Assembly (NCBI GenBank): GCA_964653195.1
Contig: CAZZCX010000005.1
Location: 6,587-70,586, forward strand
Length of the DNA stretch: 64,000 nt
From: CAYMDS01 sp964653195
GTDB taxonomy: Bacteria > Patescibacteriota > Microgenomatia > Levybacterales > UBA12049
Reading direction: 5' to 3'
Both the position numbers and the translations under genes were made by a program. The notes under the pieces were generated by a model that made no database searches, was not told the DNA's origin, and was given only the letters and a program-made list of their open reading frames with translations. Positions within the stretch are counted from its first letter, which is position 1, and each line of letters begins with the position of its first letter. Below, piece by piece: positions 40,485 to 51,200 of the stretch.

Positions 40485-40757
40485 ATGAAATCTAATTATA
40501 AAGATGTCAAAGTGAAAGCTCAAAAGAGAATAAATATTATCAAAGGACAGCTCGATGGACTAGCGAAAATGATCGACTCAGATGTATACTGCATGGATCT
40601 TCTTAATCAAAGCCTCGCTATTCAAAACTCCCTACGAAGTCTCGATTCAGTCCTATTTGAAAGACACGTAAAAACCCATGTAATACATCAGTTAAAACAC
40701 GAAGAAGAGAAAGCAGTGACTGAATTAGTCACATTGTTTAAAAGGGTAAATAAATGA
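40485..40757 (+). CDS. CsoR/RcnR-family metal-sensing repressor with C-H-H ligands
   Basis: 90 residues, all-helical DUF156 fold. Metal-site positions are Cys36 (DVYCMDLL), His61 and His65 (ERHVKTHVIH). Copper sensors of the CsoR type have Cys36-His61-Cys65, so the third ligand is changed; His at this place is typical of nickel/cobalt RcnR. Yet the operator and the operon are clearly copper-type. It would bind the palindrome at 40456-40474 and release it on metal binding, autoregulating the operon. First of at least five co-directional genes. Confidence 0.92.
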   Translation: MKSNYKDVKVKAQKRINIIKGQLDGLAKMIDSDVYCMDLLNQSLAIQNSLRSLDSVLFERHVKTHVIHQLKHEEEKAVTELVTLFKRVNK

Positions 40758-40761
40758 ATTT

Positions 40762-41124
40762 ATGCAGATAGATAAAGTACTAGTAGGGCTAATTAGTATA
40801 GTCGGAATAGTTTATACTTATTGGTTTTTTCTTATGAAGAAAGAACAAGTTGTAGAAATTACATCTGATTCCGTGGATATTACTGTTAGTGGAGGGTATC
40901 AACCAGAAGTAATATCAATTCCAAAAGGAAAAACCACGAAGATAAATTTTTTCAGAAAAGACCCTTCAAGTTGTTTAGAGGAAGTTGTTTTGAGTGATTT
41001 TAAAATTCGAAAATACTTACCACTAAATAAGAAAGTAACTGTTGAAATTACTCCGCATAAGTTAGGAGAATATCCTTTTTCTTGTGGTATGAACATGTTT
41101 CACGGAAAAATAAAAGTTATTTAA
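40762..41124 (+). CDS. membrane-anchored cupredoxin-like protein
   Basis: 120 residues. One N-terminal helix (about 6-24), then a cupredoxin_1-type beta domain (VDITVSGGYQPEVISIPKG, FFRKDPSSCLEEVVL, YPFSCGMNMFHGKIKV). Possible copper ligands are Cys in SSC, Cys in FSCGM, Met and His in NMFH. Starts 4 bp after the repressor and ends 1 bp before CopA. The same domain recurs at the end of the TauE fusion at 43357. Probably a periplasm-side copper carrier. Confidence 0.85.
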   Translation: MQIDKVLVGLISIVGIVYTYWFFLMKKEQVVEITSDSVDITVSGGYQPEVISIPKGKTTKINFFRKDPSSCLEEVVLSDFKIRKYLPLNKKVTVEITPHKLGEYPFSCGMNMFHGKIKVI

Positions 41125-41125
41125 T

Positions 41126-43354
41126 ATGAAATATATTAAGAAAATATATCCAATAAAAGGCATGCATTGTGCATCTTGCGTCAGAGTTATTGAAAAGTCA
41201 CTCATTAAAACATCTGGTGTAGAAAATGCGGTCGTAAATCTAGCCACTGAAAAAGCGACCGTTACTTATGATCAAAATGTTTGCAAAGAAGAAAATATTT
41301 CATCAGCAGTTGAAAAAGTTGGTTATAAATTAGTGACTGATGAAAATGCTATTTCAGAAGACCAACAAAATTTGGAAAAAGCAAAAGAGCTTAAAAAATT
41401 AAGAAATAAAGTTGCTGTAGGTCTTTTTCTCGGAGGATTGATTTTATGGGGTAGTTTTCCAGGACTCATGAACTTTGCACCTGAAATACTTAAGAACTTT
41501 TGGGTACAACTTTTACTTGCGACACCAGTACAGTTTTGGGCTGGATGGGATTTCTACAGAGCTACAATTCCTGCATTAAAACATAGAACTGCTAATATGG
41601 ATACTTTAGTAGCATTAGGAACAACTGTTGCTTATTTTTATTCTGTATTTGTAACCTTTTCTCCTAGCATTATTATGGACTTAGGAATGGAAGCTATGCC
41701 TTACTTTGATGTCGCTACTATTGTCATCGGACTTATTTTATTAGGTCGTTATCTTGAAGCACGAGCTAAGGGGCAAACATCAGAAGCGATTAAAAAGTTA
41801 ATAGGAATGCAAGCTAAAACTGCAAGAGTTGTGAGAGATGGAAAAGAAGTAGATCTTTCAATTGAACAGGTTGCAATAGGGGATGTAATAAGAGTAAGAC
41901 CAGGTGAAAAGATTCCTGTAGATGGAATCTTATTAGAAGGTGAATCATCAGTTGATGAATCAATGATTACTGGTGAAAGTATTCCAGTTGAAAAACAAAA
42001 AGGAGATACAGTTGTGGGTGCAACAATTAATAAAACTGGAACATTTACTTATAAAGCTAGCAAGATAGGACAAGACACTATGCTTGCTCAGATTATTAAA
42101 CTCGTCCAAGAAGCACAAGGCTCTAAAGCTCCTATACAAAGAATTGCAGATACAATTTCTTCTTATTTTGTGCCAGTTGTCATTATGTTAGCTATTGCCA
42201 CATTCGGTATTTGGTATGTAGTTGGTCCAAATCCTGCATTACTTTTTGCATTACTTAATACTGTAGCGGTTCTTATTATCGCATGTCCCTGTGCTATGGG
42301 TTTGGCTACTCCTACTGCCATAATGGTCGGTACCGGACTCGGTGCAGAACGGGGGATACTTATTAAAGATGCTGAGAGTTTAGAGATTGCACATAAAGTA
42401 GATACTATTGTTTTCGATAAAACTGGAACTTTAACAAAAGGAAAGCCAGAGGTCACAGATATCATACCTATTAGCAAAATGGATAAAGAGGAATTGCTAG
42501 CATTAGCAGCATCTATTGAGAAGGGTTCTGAACACTCATTAGCAGAAGCGATTGTTAAAAAAGCAGAGGATGAGAAAATTAAAATTGATGTAGCGACTAA
42601 GTTTAAGGCAATCGCCGGTCATGGTGTTGAAGGAAAAGTATCCACAAAGAAAGTTTATTTTGGGAATAGAAGGTTAATGGAAAAAGAAAATATTTTTTTT
42701 GGTTCTCTATTGGAATCAATTGAAAAATTAGAGGGAGATGGTAAAACTGTTATGATGCTTGGAGTAAATGGAAAACTAGAAGGTCTTATTGCTGTTGCAG
42801 ATACTATTAAAGAATCCGCTAAAGATGGCGTAGGCGCATTAACAAGAAAAGGCATAGAAGTTGTGATGATAACAGGTGATAACCAAAGGACAGCACAAGC
42901 AATAGCCTCAAAGTTAGGAATAAAAAGAGTTTTGGCGGAAGTTTTGCCAGGTCAAAAGGAAGCAGAGGTTAGAAAGTTGCAAGCTGAAGGAAAAGTTGTT
43001 GCTATGGTAGGAGATGGTATAAATGATGCTCCAGCTCTAGCTGCTGCTGATGTAGGCATTGCAATGGGAACAGGAACAGACGTTGCAATAGAGGCTGCAG
43101 ATATAACGCTTATTAATAAGGATTTAAAATCAGTAGCTTCAGCAATTGAACTATCACGAAAAACTATAAGAACGATTAAAATTAATCTTTTCTGGGCTTT
43201 TGGATATAATATACTATTAATTCCTGTTGCTATGGGTATCTTATATCCGATTTTCGGAATATTACTAAGTCCTATATTGGCATCCATTGCGATGGCTACC
43301 AGTTCTGTATCTGTTGTAACTAACTCTCTTTTATTAAAAAGGAGTAGAATCTAA
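41126..43354 (+). CDS. copA: copper-exporting P1B-type ATPase
   Basis: 742 residues. N-terminal heavy-metal domain with GMHCASC, membrane helices, actuator loop TGES, the transport motif CPCAMGLATPT (CPC, copper type), phosphorylation site DKTGTLTKG, GSEHSLAEAI with the HP-equivalent, GDGINDAPALAAAD hinge and a last helix with MATSSVSVVTNS. It pumps Cu(I) out of the cytosol. Part of the copper operon; its chaperone is encoded at 44401. Confidence 0.97.
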   Translation: MKYIKKIYPIKGMHCASCVRVIEKSLIKTSGVENAVVNLATEKATVTYDQNVCKEENISSAVEKVGYKLVTDENAISEDQQNLEKAKELKKLRNKVAVGLFLGGLILWGSFPGLMNFAPEILKNFWVQLLLATPVQFWAGWDFYRATIPALKHRTANMDTLVALGTTVAYFYSVFVTFSPSIIMDLGMEAMPYFDVATIVIGLILLGRYLEARAKGQTSEAIKKLIGMQAKTARVVRDGKEVDLSIEQVAIGDVIRVRPGEKIPVDGILLEGESSVDESMITGESIPVEKQKGDTVVGATINKTGTFTYKASKIGQDTMLAQIIKLVQEAQGSKAPIQRIADTISSYFVPVVIMLAIATFGIWYVVGPNPALLFALLNTVAVLIIACPCAMGLATPTAIMVGTGLGAERGILIKDAESLEIAHKVDTIVFDKTGTLTKGKPEVTDIIPISKMDKEELLALAASIEKGSEHSLAEAIVKKAEDEKIKIDVATKFKAIAGHGVEGKVSTKKVYFGNRRLMEKENIFFGSLLESIEKLEGDGKTVMMLGVNGKLEGLIAVADTIKESAKDGVGALTRKGIEVVMITGDNQRTAQAIASKLGIKRVLAEVLPGQKEAEVRKLQAEGKVVAMVGDGINDAPALAAADVGIAMGTGTDVAIEAADITLINKDLKSVASAIELSRKTIRTIKINLFWAFGYNILLIPVAMGILYPIFGILLSPILASIAMATSSVSVVTNSLLLKRSRI

Positions 43355-43356
43355 TT

Positions 43357-44358
43357 ATGAATCCTTTTGTAATTTTATTAACAGGACTTACTGTAGGCGG
43401 ACTTACTTGTCTTGCGGTACAAGGCGGACTTCTTGCATCAGTTATAGCAGCAAGGGGAAACAACGAGAAATCGGATAAATCACATCACGTTTTGGTCATA
43501 ACTTCAGTTTTTCTTTTTAGTAAATTTATTTCTTATACCTTACTTGGCTTTTTACTGGGATTATTTGGCGGAGCTATAAATATCGGAAGCAATATTCAAT
43601 CTTTTATGCAGTTATTAGCAGGTATCTATATGATTGCTGTAGCATTGAATTTATTGGATATTCATCCTATATTTCGCTATGTTGTAATTCAACCGCCACG
43701 GTTTTTGACTAGAGTAGTGCGTAACAAATCAAAATCGAAAGATATATTTGCGCCTTTCATACTCGGTTTTATGACTATATTTATTCCTTGTGGAACAACT
43801 CTAGCTATGGAGGCACTTGCTATAAGCAGTGCAGACCCTATTCTAGGAGCATCTATTTTGGCCCTTTTTACTGCGGGCACCATACCCCTTTTTCTAAGCA
43901 TTGGATTTATCAGCTCTATTTTAGGTGATGCATATAAAACGAAGTTTTTGAAAATTGCAGCATTTGCTGTTTTATATTTGGGGATAACTGCTGTGAATGG
44001 ATCATTTATTGCATTAAATATCCCATTCAATTCACGGGTTTTTGCTGATATATTTAATTTTTCAACGAATACACCTTCAAAAAATATTCAAATTAGTCAG
44101 GAAAATGAAATTCTTATAACATCAGGAGGATACACTCCAAATTATATAATTGTGAAAAAAAATCAGCTGGTGACTCTTAAGCTGGTCAGCCAGGGTGCTT
44201 ACAGTTGCGCTTCTGCTTTTCGTATACCTTCTTTAGGTATAAGTCGGGATTTGCAGCCTAACGAGACACAAACTGTTTCATTTACACCAGATAAAGTCGG
44301 GAAAATACTTTTTACCTGTTCAATGGGTATGTATACTGGAGTAATTGAGGTAATTTAA
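43357..44358 (+). CDS. TauE/SafE-like membrane domain fused to a cupredoxin domain
   Basis: 333 residues. About six membrane helices in the first 225 residues (LTGLTVGGLTCLAVQGGLLA, then PFILGFMTIFIPCGTTLAMEA with Cys in the second repeat), as in the DsbD/SafE-related membrane proteins of copper loci. The C-terminal 90 residues form a cupredoxin-like domain (ITSGGYTPNYIIVKKNQLV, AYSCASAFRIP, FTCSMGMYTGVIEV) with Cys and Met ligands. Probably handles copper at the outer face of the membrane with CopA. Starts 2 bp after copA. Confidence 0.85.
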   Translation: MNPFVILLTGLTVGGLTCLAVQGGLLASVIAARGNNEKSDKSHHVLVITSVFLFSKFISYTLLGFLLGLFGGAINIGSNIQSFMQLLAGIYMIAVALNLLDIHPIFRYVVIQPPRFLTRVVRNKSKSKDIFAPFILGFMTIFIPCGTTLAMEALAISSADPILGASILALFTAGTIPLFLSIGFISSILGDAYKTKFLKIAAFAVLYLGITAVNGSFIALNIPFNSRVFADIFNFSTNTPSKNIQISQENEILITSGGYTPNYIIVKKNQLVTLKLVSQGAYSCASAFRIPSLGISRDLQPNETQTVSFTPDKVGKILFTCSMGMYTGVIEVI

Positions 44359-44400
44359 TTCATCCCATGAAATCAGGGTGATAAAAGTAAAAAAGAATTT

Positions 44401-44619
44401 ATGAGCAGAATAATCAAAAAAACATTCCAGATAAAAGGCATGCATTGTGTCTCCTGCGCGATGAACATAGATTTTGATTTAGAGGATATAAATGGTGTAA
44501 AAAAGGCGCATACTAATTATGCGAAACAAATTTGTGAGGTAGAATATGATTCTGGCATTGTAACAGAAAAAGATATCATCGCATCAATTGAGAAAACAGG
44601 TTACAGTGTTGAAATCTGA
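44401..44619 (+). CDS. heavy-metal-associated (CopZ-like) copper chaperone
   Basis: 72 residues, one HMA domain with GMHCVSCAMNIDFDLEDI and the closing strand KTGYSVEI. Brings Cu(I) to CopA. The end overlaps the open frame of the next gene, but the likely next start (44651) is downstream. Fifth gene of the copper operon. Confidence 0.9.
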   Translation: MSRIIKKTFQIKGMHCVSCAMNIDFDLEDINGVKKAHTNYAKQICEVEYDSGIVTEKDIIASIEKTGYSVEI

Positions 44620-44650
44620 TACGCATATTCACTCACTCTTTCCTCAAAAT

Positions 44651-45370
44651 ATGAACTCATTTAAATATACTTCTTTCAGATTGGCTTTGAATGTAGATGA
44701 TGTTTTTGCCAATATGCATGCAATAGATGAGGAATTAAGAGGAACGAATCTAAATAATCTAAGGGCATTTAATTATACTTATTTTATAATTACCAAAAAC
44801 GTACTCAATCGTTTAGGTACCGGATATTTCACAGATGATAATTTAATGCGTTCAGTTGATACTGTGTTTGGGAATTTTTATTTCGAAGCATTACACGGGT
44901 ATATAAATAACGATAAATGTCCATTGTCTTGGAAATTGCTTTTCGATACCTGCAAAGAAAACTCCTTTCATCAGTTTGTATATATGGCCTTAGGTGTAAA
45001 TGCACATGTAAATAATGATTTGCCTCAAACATTACAACTCGTACATAGAGGGGATATGAATAAAGACGATTTTGACAAGATAAATGAAATAATAGGGTTC
45101 AGTATGAAAGAAGTGATTTCAAGTCTTCATGAGAAGTCAATTTTATTAAGTAAAATCCAAAATATTTCATTATTTTTTTATAAACCAATCCTCACTCAGC
45201 TTATCAGGAATTGGCGGGATGTTGCATGGGAAAATTACTGTTTATTAAATGAAAAAAGGAGAAAGGTAAATGATATTGAGCTTGAGGCATCTATCATTGC
45301 AAAAAAATTGTTGAGTATAAAGCATGTTTATGACTTACCGAAAGTTATTCCTACACTTTATATACGTTAA
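44651..45370 (+). CDS. DUF5995-family protein
   Basis: 239 residues from ATG 44651; the frame is open upstream into copZ (to 44588), but the family similarity starts at this Met. Key parts are RLALNVDDVFANMHAIDEEL, FNYTYFIITKNVLNRLGTGYF, MRSVDTVFGNFYFEAL and the signature ALGVNAHVNNDLPQTL, which fits DUF5995. His/Asn residues in the last motif suggest a catalytic or metal role, but no activity is known. It could be the last gene of the copper operon by position only. Confidence 0.8.
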   Translation: MNSFKYTSFRLALNVDDVFANMHAIDEELRGTNLNNLRAFNYTYFIITKNVLNRLGTGYFTDDNLMRSVDTVFGNFYFEALHGYINNDKCPLSWKLLFDTCKENSFHQFVYMALGVNAHVNNDLPQTLQLVHRGDMNKDDFDKINEIIGFSMKEVISSLHEKSILLSKIQNISLFFYKPILTQLIRNWRDVAWENYCLLNEKRRKVNDIELEASIIAKKLLSIKHVYDLPKVIPTLYIR

Positions 45371-45403
45371 TTCTCAAGTATTTAAAATGAGTTGACTAGG
45401 TTT

Positions 45404-47026
45404 TTAGATTTCAATAACTTCGCCTCCCATTTGTTTTATGAAATATGTATCATGCGAGATATAAAGGATACCGCCTTGATAGTCGCTTAGTGCATTTTCT
45501 AATTCCTCAATAGATGGTAGATCCAGATGATTGGTTGGTTCATCAAGAATAAGAAGATTTGGTTTATTCGCTAGCATTTTTATTATCTGGAAGCGTGCCT
45601 TTTGGCCTCCGGATAAGTCTTCAATTTTTTGCTTGCCGTCTATAATTGGATCGAAAAGATATTGAGCCAAAATACCTTTAAGCTTCATGTCCGGAATTGG
45701 ATTTCCGCATTCTTCATAGATTATTTTTAATGCCTCATTAAGAGTAAGCTTTAAATATTCTAAACTTATTTCTTGTTCATATGTACCTATTCTCAGACTT
45801 ACACCAAGTCGAATTTCCCCTGTAAAAATTTTAGCTACTGGTAATTCTTTTCTATATAAAGAAAGTATAGTTCGTACTATTGTACTTTTACCTGCTCCAT
45901 TTCGTCCTTTGATAAATACTCTGTCTTCATTTTTTAATGAGAATGAAATATTTGAGAAAAGGGGAGTGTCGTATCCCAAAGATAGATTTTTAATAGAAAT
46001 AAGTTCACTTGCGCGTTGTTTATCCTGATTGAGTGAAATTTTTATATTTTTTTCTTTAAATTTGTGATATGAATCTGCAACTTTTTTATCCAGATCCATT
46101 GAAGAGTCTTGGTCAATCCAAAAAGATGGTTTTACTGTCTCAGATTTAATTCTTTCATAGTCTTTCAACCAATGATCATAGCGGATTTTCCAGGCTTTAC
46201 TTTTCGCCCTCATGCGAAGTCCCCAGTCTACGCGTTTTTTAGCATCTGCTAATTTGTTTAATTGATTCTGGTACTGTTTTACGGAATTAGTCGTTTGAGT
46301 CGTGTTTTGTTGGATATAGTGGTCATAATTACCATTAAAAACAAATATTTTTTTATCTTTTAATTCAATTATCTTATTAACATGTCTTAATACGTCTCTG
46401 TCATGGGTTACGACGACTATACTTTCAGTCACTGTCTGCATCCAGGAAATAAATTGTTCTTTTCCGATATAATCCATATGATTTGTGGGTTCATCTATAA
46501 GTAGAAGATCTGCTTTCGAATACATCATTCTCACAAGTTCTACATATCTTTTTTCTCCGCCTGAGAGTGAAAGCAATCGAGTATTTGCTAATTTTTCTGA
46601 AATTTGGAAATCTGAGAGTGATGCCAGAATTAGGTCTTTTATATAGTAATACCCATTATGTGTGAAATATTCAACTGCGTGGTTATATAAATTCATGTCA
46701 CGATGTATTTCTTTTTCAAAATCAACCAGTATCTTTTCAAATTCATAATAATGTAAAACGCTTTCCAATATGTATTCCAGAGCAGTTTTTTCGTAATCAG
46801 TCAGATGTTCCTGACGAGTGAGTACAGTACGAAGATTTTTTCGGGTTTCTATCTTACCCCCAAAATCTTTATCAATTCCAGCAAGAATTTTAAGTAATGT
46901 TGTCTTTCCCTGGCCATTTCTACCTATGAGCGCTATTTTTTCACCTTTTGAAATTGAAAAATTGAGATCTACCAAAAGTGTCTTTGGGCCAATAGATTTA
47001 GATATATTCGATGCATTTATTACCAT
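45404..47026 (-). CDS. ABC-F family ATPase
   Basis: 540 residues, no membrane segments. Two ABC domains: Walker A GRNGQGKTTLLK, signature LSGGEKRYVEL, Walker B LLLIDEPTNHMD; then GRNGAGKSTIV, LSGGQKARFQI, LLILDEPTNHLD. The linker between them is charged. ABC-F proteins bind the ribosome and adjust translation or give antibiotic protection; which one cannot be told. Downstream of it on the other strand is a micro-protein gene. Confidence 0.93.
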   Translation of the reverse strand: MVINASNISKSIGPKTLLVDLNFSISKGEKIALIGRNGQGKTTLLKILAGIDKDFGGKIETRKNLRTVLTRQEHLTDYEKTALEYILESVLHYYEFEKILVDFEKEIHRDMNLYNHAVEYFTHNGYYYIKDLILASLSDFQISEKLANTRLLSLSGGEKRYVELVRMMYSKADLLLIDEPTNHMDYIGKEQFISWMQTVTESIVVVTHDRDVLRHVNKIIELKDKKIFVFNGNYDHYIQQNTTQTTNSVKQYQNQLNKLADAKKRVDWGLRMRAKSKAWKIRYDHWLKDYERIKSETVKPSFWIDQDSSMDLDKKVADSYHKFKEKNIKISLNQDKQRASELISIKNLSLGYDTPLFSNISFSLKNEDRVFIKGRNGAGKSTIVRTILSLYRKELPVAKIFTGEIRLGVSLRIGTYEQEISLEYLKLTLNEALKIIYEECGNPIPDMKLKGILAQYLFDPIIDGKQKIEDLSGGQKARFQIIKMLANKPNLLILDEPTNHLDLPSIEELENALSDYQGGILYISHDTYFIKQMGGEVIEI

Positions 47027-47149
47027 ACAGCCTCAAGTATATCATTTTAGCTCTCGAATAAGTATTTTATAATACCAATTTTTAGTTATTCGTCATATAA
47101 TATTTCTGAGTGAAATCACAGATTTTATATATGAGAGAAGGTGATTTAG

Positions 47150-47320
47150 ATGAAATGTAACGCAGGGTCAGGAGCTATATACGGATTTGGTACACTGGGA
47201 GCATTAGTGTATTTTTTACAGCATGCCACATCATTTGTTGAAGTAATAATGGGGTTTTTTAAAGCTGTTTTTTGGCCGGGAGTAGTACTTTATAGAGTAT
47301 TAGAGCTCTTACAGTTATAA
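47150..47320 (+). CDS. 56-residue conserved membrane micro-protein
   Basis: MKCNAGSGAIYGFGTLGALV begins it, then YFLQHATSFVEVIMGFFKAV and a second hydrophobic part FWPGVVLYRVLELLQL. The layout with GAIYGFGTLGALVYFLQHA and FWPxxVLY is that of a small membrane protein often seen in bacterial genomes, with two membrane-embedded helices. The ribosome site AGAAGGTGAT lies 5 bp before the ATG, and TATAAT is at 47096-47101. Function unknown. Confidence 0.85.
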   Translation: MKCNAGSGAIYGFGTLGALVYFLQHATSFVEVIMGFFKAVFWPGVVLYRVLELLQL

Positions 47321-47469
47321 GACATTTATTGACCAACTGTAACTTGTAAAAAAAGCTTATTGAAAAGATACTTGCTGATGTAAAGTTATTATTGTACCGA
47401 TACAATAATTTGAGGCTGTTCTTGTATATCTTATTTTGAGAAATAACATTTCTACATAAAGTATATAAT

Positions 47470-48267
47470 TTAGTGATAATACACTCCAGCGACGTAACTT
47501 GTTCCGCGTGTTCGGGGATCGCTGAGGAAATAACCACTATGCGTAGAGTCCCATAACTCCCATCGGGCGATATTTTTACTTTGCATTACATGAAGCCAAA
47601 GTGAAATACCGTTTGGTGAATCTAGGTGTTTATCGGTAAATGAAAGCAATGTTTTCAAGTCAAATTTTTGGATCGCGGAAATTGTTTCTGTATTGTTTCT
47701 GATACCTTCTTCGATTGTAGAATCATGAGAAAAATCTACACTGGCTATATATAATGTATCTTTAGGAAATAGTGAAGAAAGTGAGTCAGAAAATTTTCTT
47801 GTTTCACTAAGGGTAGTTAACGGTGAAACTAGAATTGGTACGATAGAAGCATCGGGGAAATTTTCCTTAATATATGGTAAGTGAATCATGATTGCATGAT
47901 CTTTTTGTATTATATCTTTGCTGACATGTAAATCAGGAACTATTTGTATTAATTTATTCATACTTTCAGATATTTTTACATCTGTAAAAAGTGTTGTAGT
48001 TGTTGTAAAAAATCCGCTATTTGGTGAGAAATGGTTAGGACCGATAATAACGATTGTAGAATATTTTGCCTGAGCAGCCAATTTTTTATAAGACGTATCT
48101 AAAAGTGATGCAGCAACGTCATGATGGGGGAGTATAATTCCTGCTACTTGTTTCTCAATTTTTGTGGAAGCACCTTTAATATCAGTATAACGACGTTTGT
48201 ATATTGACACTGTACCAAAAAGAAAAAGTAGCGCGAATAAGAATATAAGTAGTTTTCGATTTCTCAT
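47470..48267 (-). CDS. MEMO1/AmmeMemoRadiSam system B-like protein, membrane-anchored
   Basis: 265 residues. N-terminal helix (about 5-22), then the MEMO fold with GIILPHHDV, VIIGPNHFSPN and VDFSHD, the His/Asp metal-type positions of the family (related to extradiol dioxygenases). The usual radical SAM and AMMECR1 partners are not nearby. The anchored form, facing out, appears in several bacteria of small genome. It lies 5 bp after the alpha-2-macroglobulin gene and should be co-transcribed with it. Confidence 0.87.
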   Translation of the reverse strand: MRNRKLLIFLFALLFLFGTVSIYKRRYTDIKGASTKIEKQVAGIILPHHDVAASLLDTSYKKLAAQAKYSTIVIIGPNHFSPNSGFFTTTTTLFTDVKISESMNKLIQIVPDLHVSKDIIQKDHAIMIHLPYIKENFPDASIVPILVSPLTTLSETRKFSDSLSSLFPKDTLYIASVDFSHDSTIEEGIRNNTETISAIQKFDLKTLLSFTDKHLDSPNGISLWLHVMQSKNIARWELWDSTHSGYFLSDPRTRGTSYVAGVYYH

Positions 48268-48272
48268 TTTGT

Positions 48273-51200
48273 TTACTTACTTGTGAATGATAACAAATCT
48301 GTATAAGTTAAAACAGATAGATCAAGATTAGATTGCATTAGCGCAGGTTCCTCTTTAAATGTTCCTGAACCAGCTACTCTAGCATAGTAAACCAGATTTT
48401 TGTCATTATATTTAAGCCACCCGGGATCGTTGAATATTGAAAATACTATTTTATTATTTTGTGCACTTTGAACCCAGTCATCGGTTTGATATGCATAATA
48501 TGCAGGATTCTCGACATATACCAATCCCGATGGTAGGATATCAGTGATTGTGTATTGTCCACGAGGGCTATCATTACTCGCGAAGTTGAAAGATAATTTC
48601 ACCCGTACGATATCGCCAGGTTTAAAAGATGTACTTTTATCAGTCAAATTGGTATATGTTTTATCGAGCGTAAGTCTTTTGTCTTTAGAAAAGGATTTGA
48701 ATGCATTTACACCTAGTGAATAAGTCAACATGACATCTGCTTTTCCTTTTTGAACAGAAAGCCTGAAATTATTAAGTTCTTCATTTGATAGTCTTAAATT
48801 CCATGCAGTCTGATTTTCAAATTTTTTCTGAATGGTACGAACGTTTGAAGTATACGTCATTTCAGTAAATTCTTTTGGTAGTTTGGCCAATTGATTTTCT
48901 ATATACTTAATTTCTGCCAAATCTAGTACGATATCCTGTGTATCATATTTAAAATCGCGAACATAAAGATATAAGCCTTCGTTATATTCCGGCTCAACAA
49001 GTGCCCCTAGTAAGAGTACTAGACTGGAATTTTTGATTAATTCATCTACTGTCGCTTTTTCAAATTGAATTCTTATATAGGGCTTACTAATATAAGCGTA
49101 TTCCGCCAAAATATCATAATAAAGATTTCTAGCAGTTTCTGTATCTCCATTTTGTGCAAGTGCAATTCCCGAGATAGTTTTTTCCATAATTGTGACTGAT
49201 TCATTTGCATACTGACGTAATACATTAAGCATCGGTTTACCGATGCTTTGCAAGCCCCATGCTGCGTATATTTTTCTAAGCCTATCGTTAGGTGTATTTT
49301 GTAGTTCTCTTTCAAAGTAACTAAGCATTCTTTCACGATTAAAAATCTCTGGATTTACAGATGCCGCCCATGCAGATACAGGAAGATCATCTCCGCCCCA
49401 TTGCACAAGGCTTATCCCACCGTTTTCAGTTTGAAATTTCTGAAGTGATTCTGTTGCATCGGCACAATCTGTTTCTTTATACAAATCTACAAGAATTTGT
49501 TTTGCTTTTAATTGACTAAGCTTTTTCTCAATTCTATTACTGCTTCCGTAACAGCGATATACTAAGTCGTAGTAATAAATACCTTTTCCTGAGTCAGTGA
49601 TATAAAGGTTTACGGGTTTATCTTTTAGGATATTACTAAGATCGGGAGCTTTAAGTGTCGATCCATTTTGCATAGAAGTCTTATTTTGTTTTTCAAATGA
49701 AAATCTGCTTGAAATTACAGAGTAGGGAAGTGAGACAGCATCTTTTTTGTTACCTGTCGATCCATGTAATGCAAGCGAATATACACCTGTAGACAATTTA
49801 GGAAATTCAAATAAAACTGGCTCATATGCTTTTGCCTTTTTTTCCGACTTATAAAGAACTGTTTTATCCTTTCTAAATTCTGCTGAATATGTGATATTTG
49901 ATGAGTTATTTAATGCAGTTCCATATGACCGACTGGTTAATTTGGGCTTATCAGCTGTGAGCACTTCAGACATAAATGCAGGGAATACAAAAAAATCTTT
50001 CGTTGTAATCATACTCGTCCGTGTATGTCCCGCTTCAAATTTATCGTTATATGCTTGGGCAAAGACAATCCAGGAGGTTATATTATCGGGTAGCTTAACT
50101 CGAAATACTGTCTTGCCTTCAGCATTTGTTCTAGCTTGGCTGAAGTACGCTGTGTCTTTAAAGATATTGCGTTCTTCTCCTCCTCCGCCACCGCCTTTTT
50201 CTGCACCACTTTCATCCGGGAATAGGGATTGATGGGAATAATAACTAAAATAGATTCCTGAATCTATATATTTATAAAGTGACGATAGAGGTGATGGTAA
50301 ATTTACTCCACCAATTGCTTCCATTGCTTCATCTACAAGTACCAGTTGTACTTGTGTGTCACTGGCCAATTGCCCATCTTTATTTTTTACAGTTACAGTT
50401 ATTTCAGCATCATCTCCGGGCAGGTAATTTGTTTTGTCAAAGCTTAAATCAAATTGGAGATTTTTATCCTCTTGTTTATATGCAAAGTTTATTGAAGGAA
50501 GCGAATAATCATTGTAATAAGAACCATATACACAACGCCATTCCCACAAACACGATGATCGGGCAAGGGTGTAACCTTTGCCTGTAAATATAACAGCGCT
50601 AGCAAAACTATTCGGGAGATGATTTGTCGAAAAAGCAAAAGTTAACTGAGGTGATTCGCTTACAATTGCTTCCTGCATTCCACGAGCGGAAATAAGGAAA
50701 AGAAAATTATTTTCTTTCGTATCGGTGTAGAGTTTATCTCCTAATTGTATTTTTAGCTGAACGTCTTCATTTAGTCCATACAAATTATCTTTTTTATTCA
50801 GCAGTAATTCTGGGAATTCTCTATCCGTTATATTATCTTCATGTCGGTTATAAGCATAAAAATATTCTGTTATTTCTTGTTTGTGACCATCAGAGTCTGT
50901 GACAGTTAATGTTGCGCGGTATGATTTGTCCGGTTCAAGTGCGAACTTATGATGAAATTTCCCTGTATCATCTGCTGTAAGGGTAGTTTTTAGAATCTGT
51001 TCCTCATTACGTTTATAATCATATTTAGGCTTTGTAATCTTTTCGATAAAATCATAAAAGGTACCGGAAGGAGTTTTTGTATACCAGTATTTATATATGT
51101 TTAATTCGCCTTTTTGTCCTGCAGCTGGTTTTCCGGTATATCCCTGGTCAGGATTTTTATTATATTTATCCAAATCTATATTATTTGCCTGAACCTGAAA

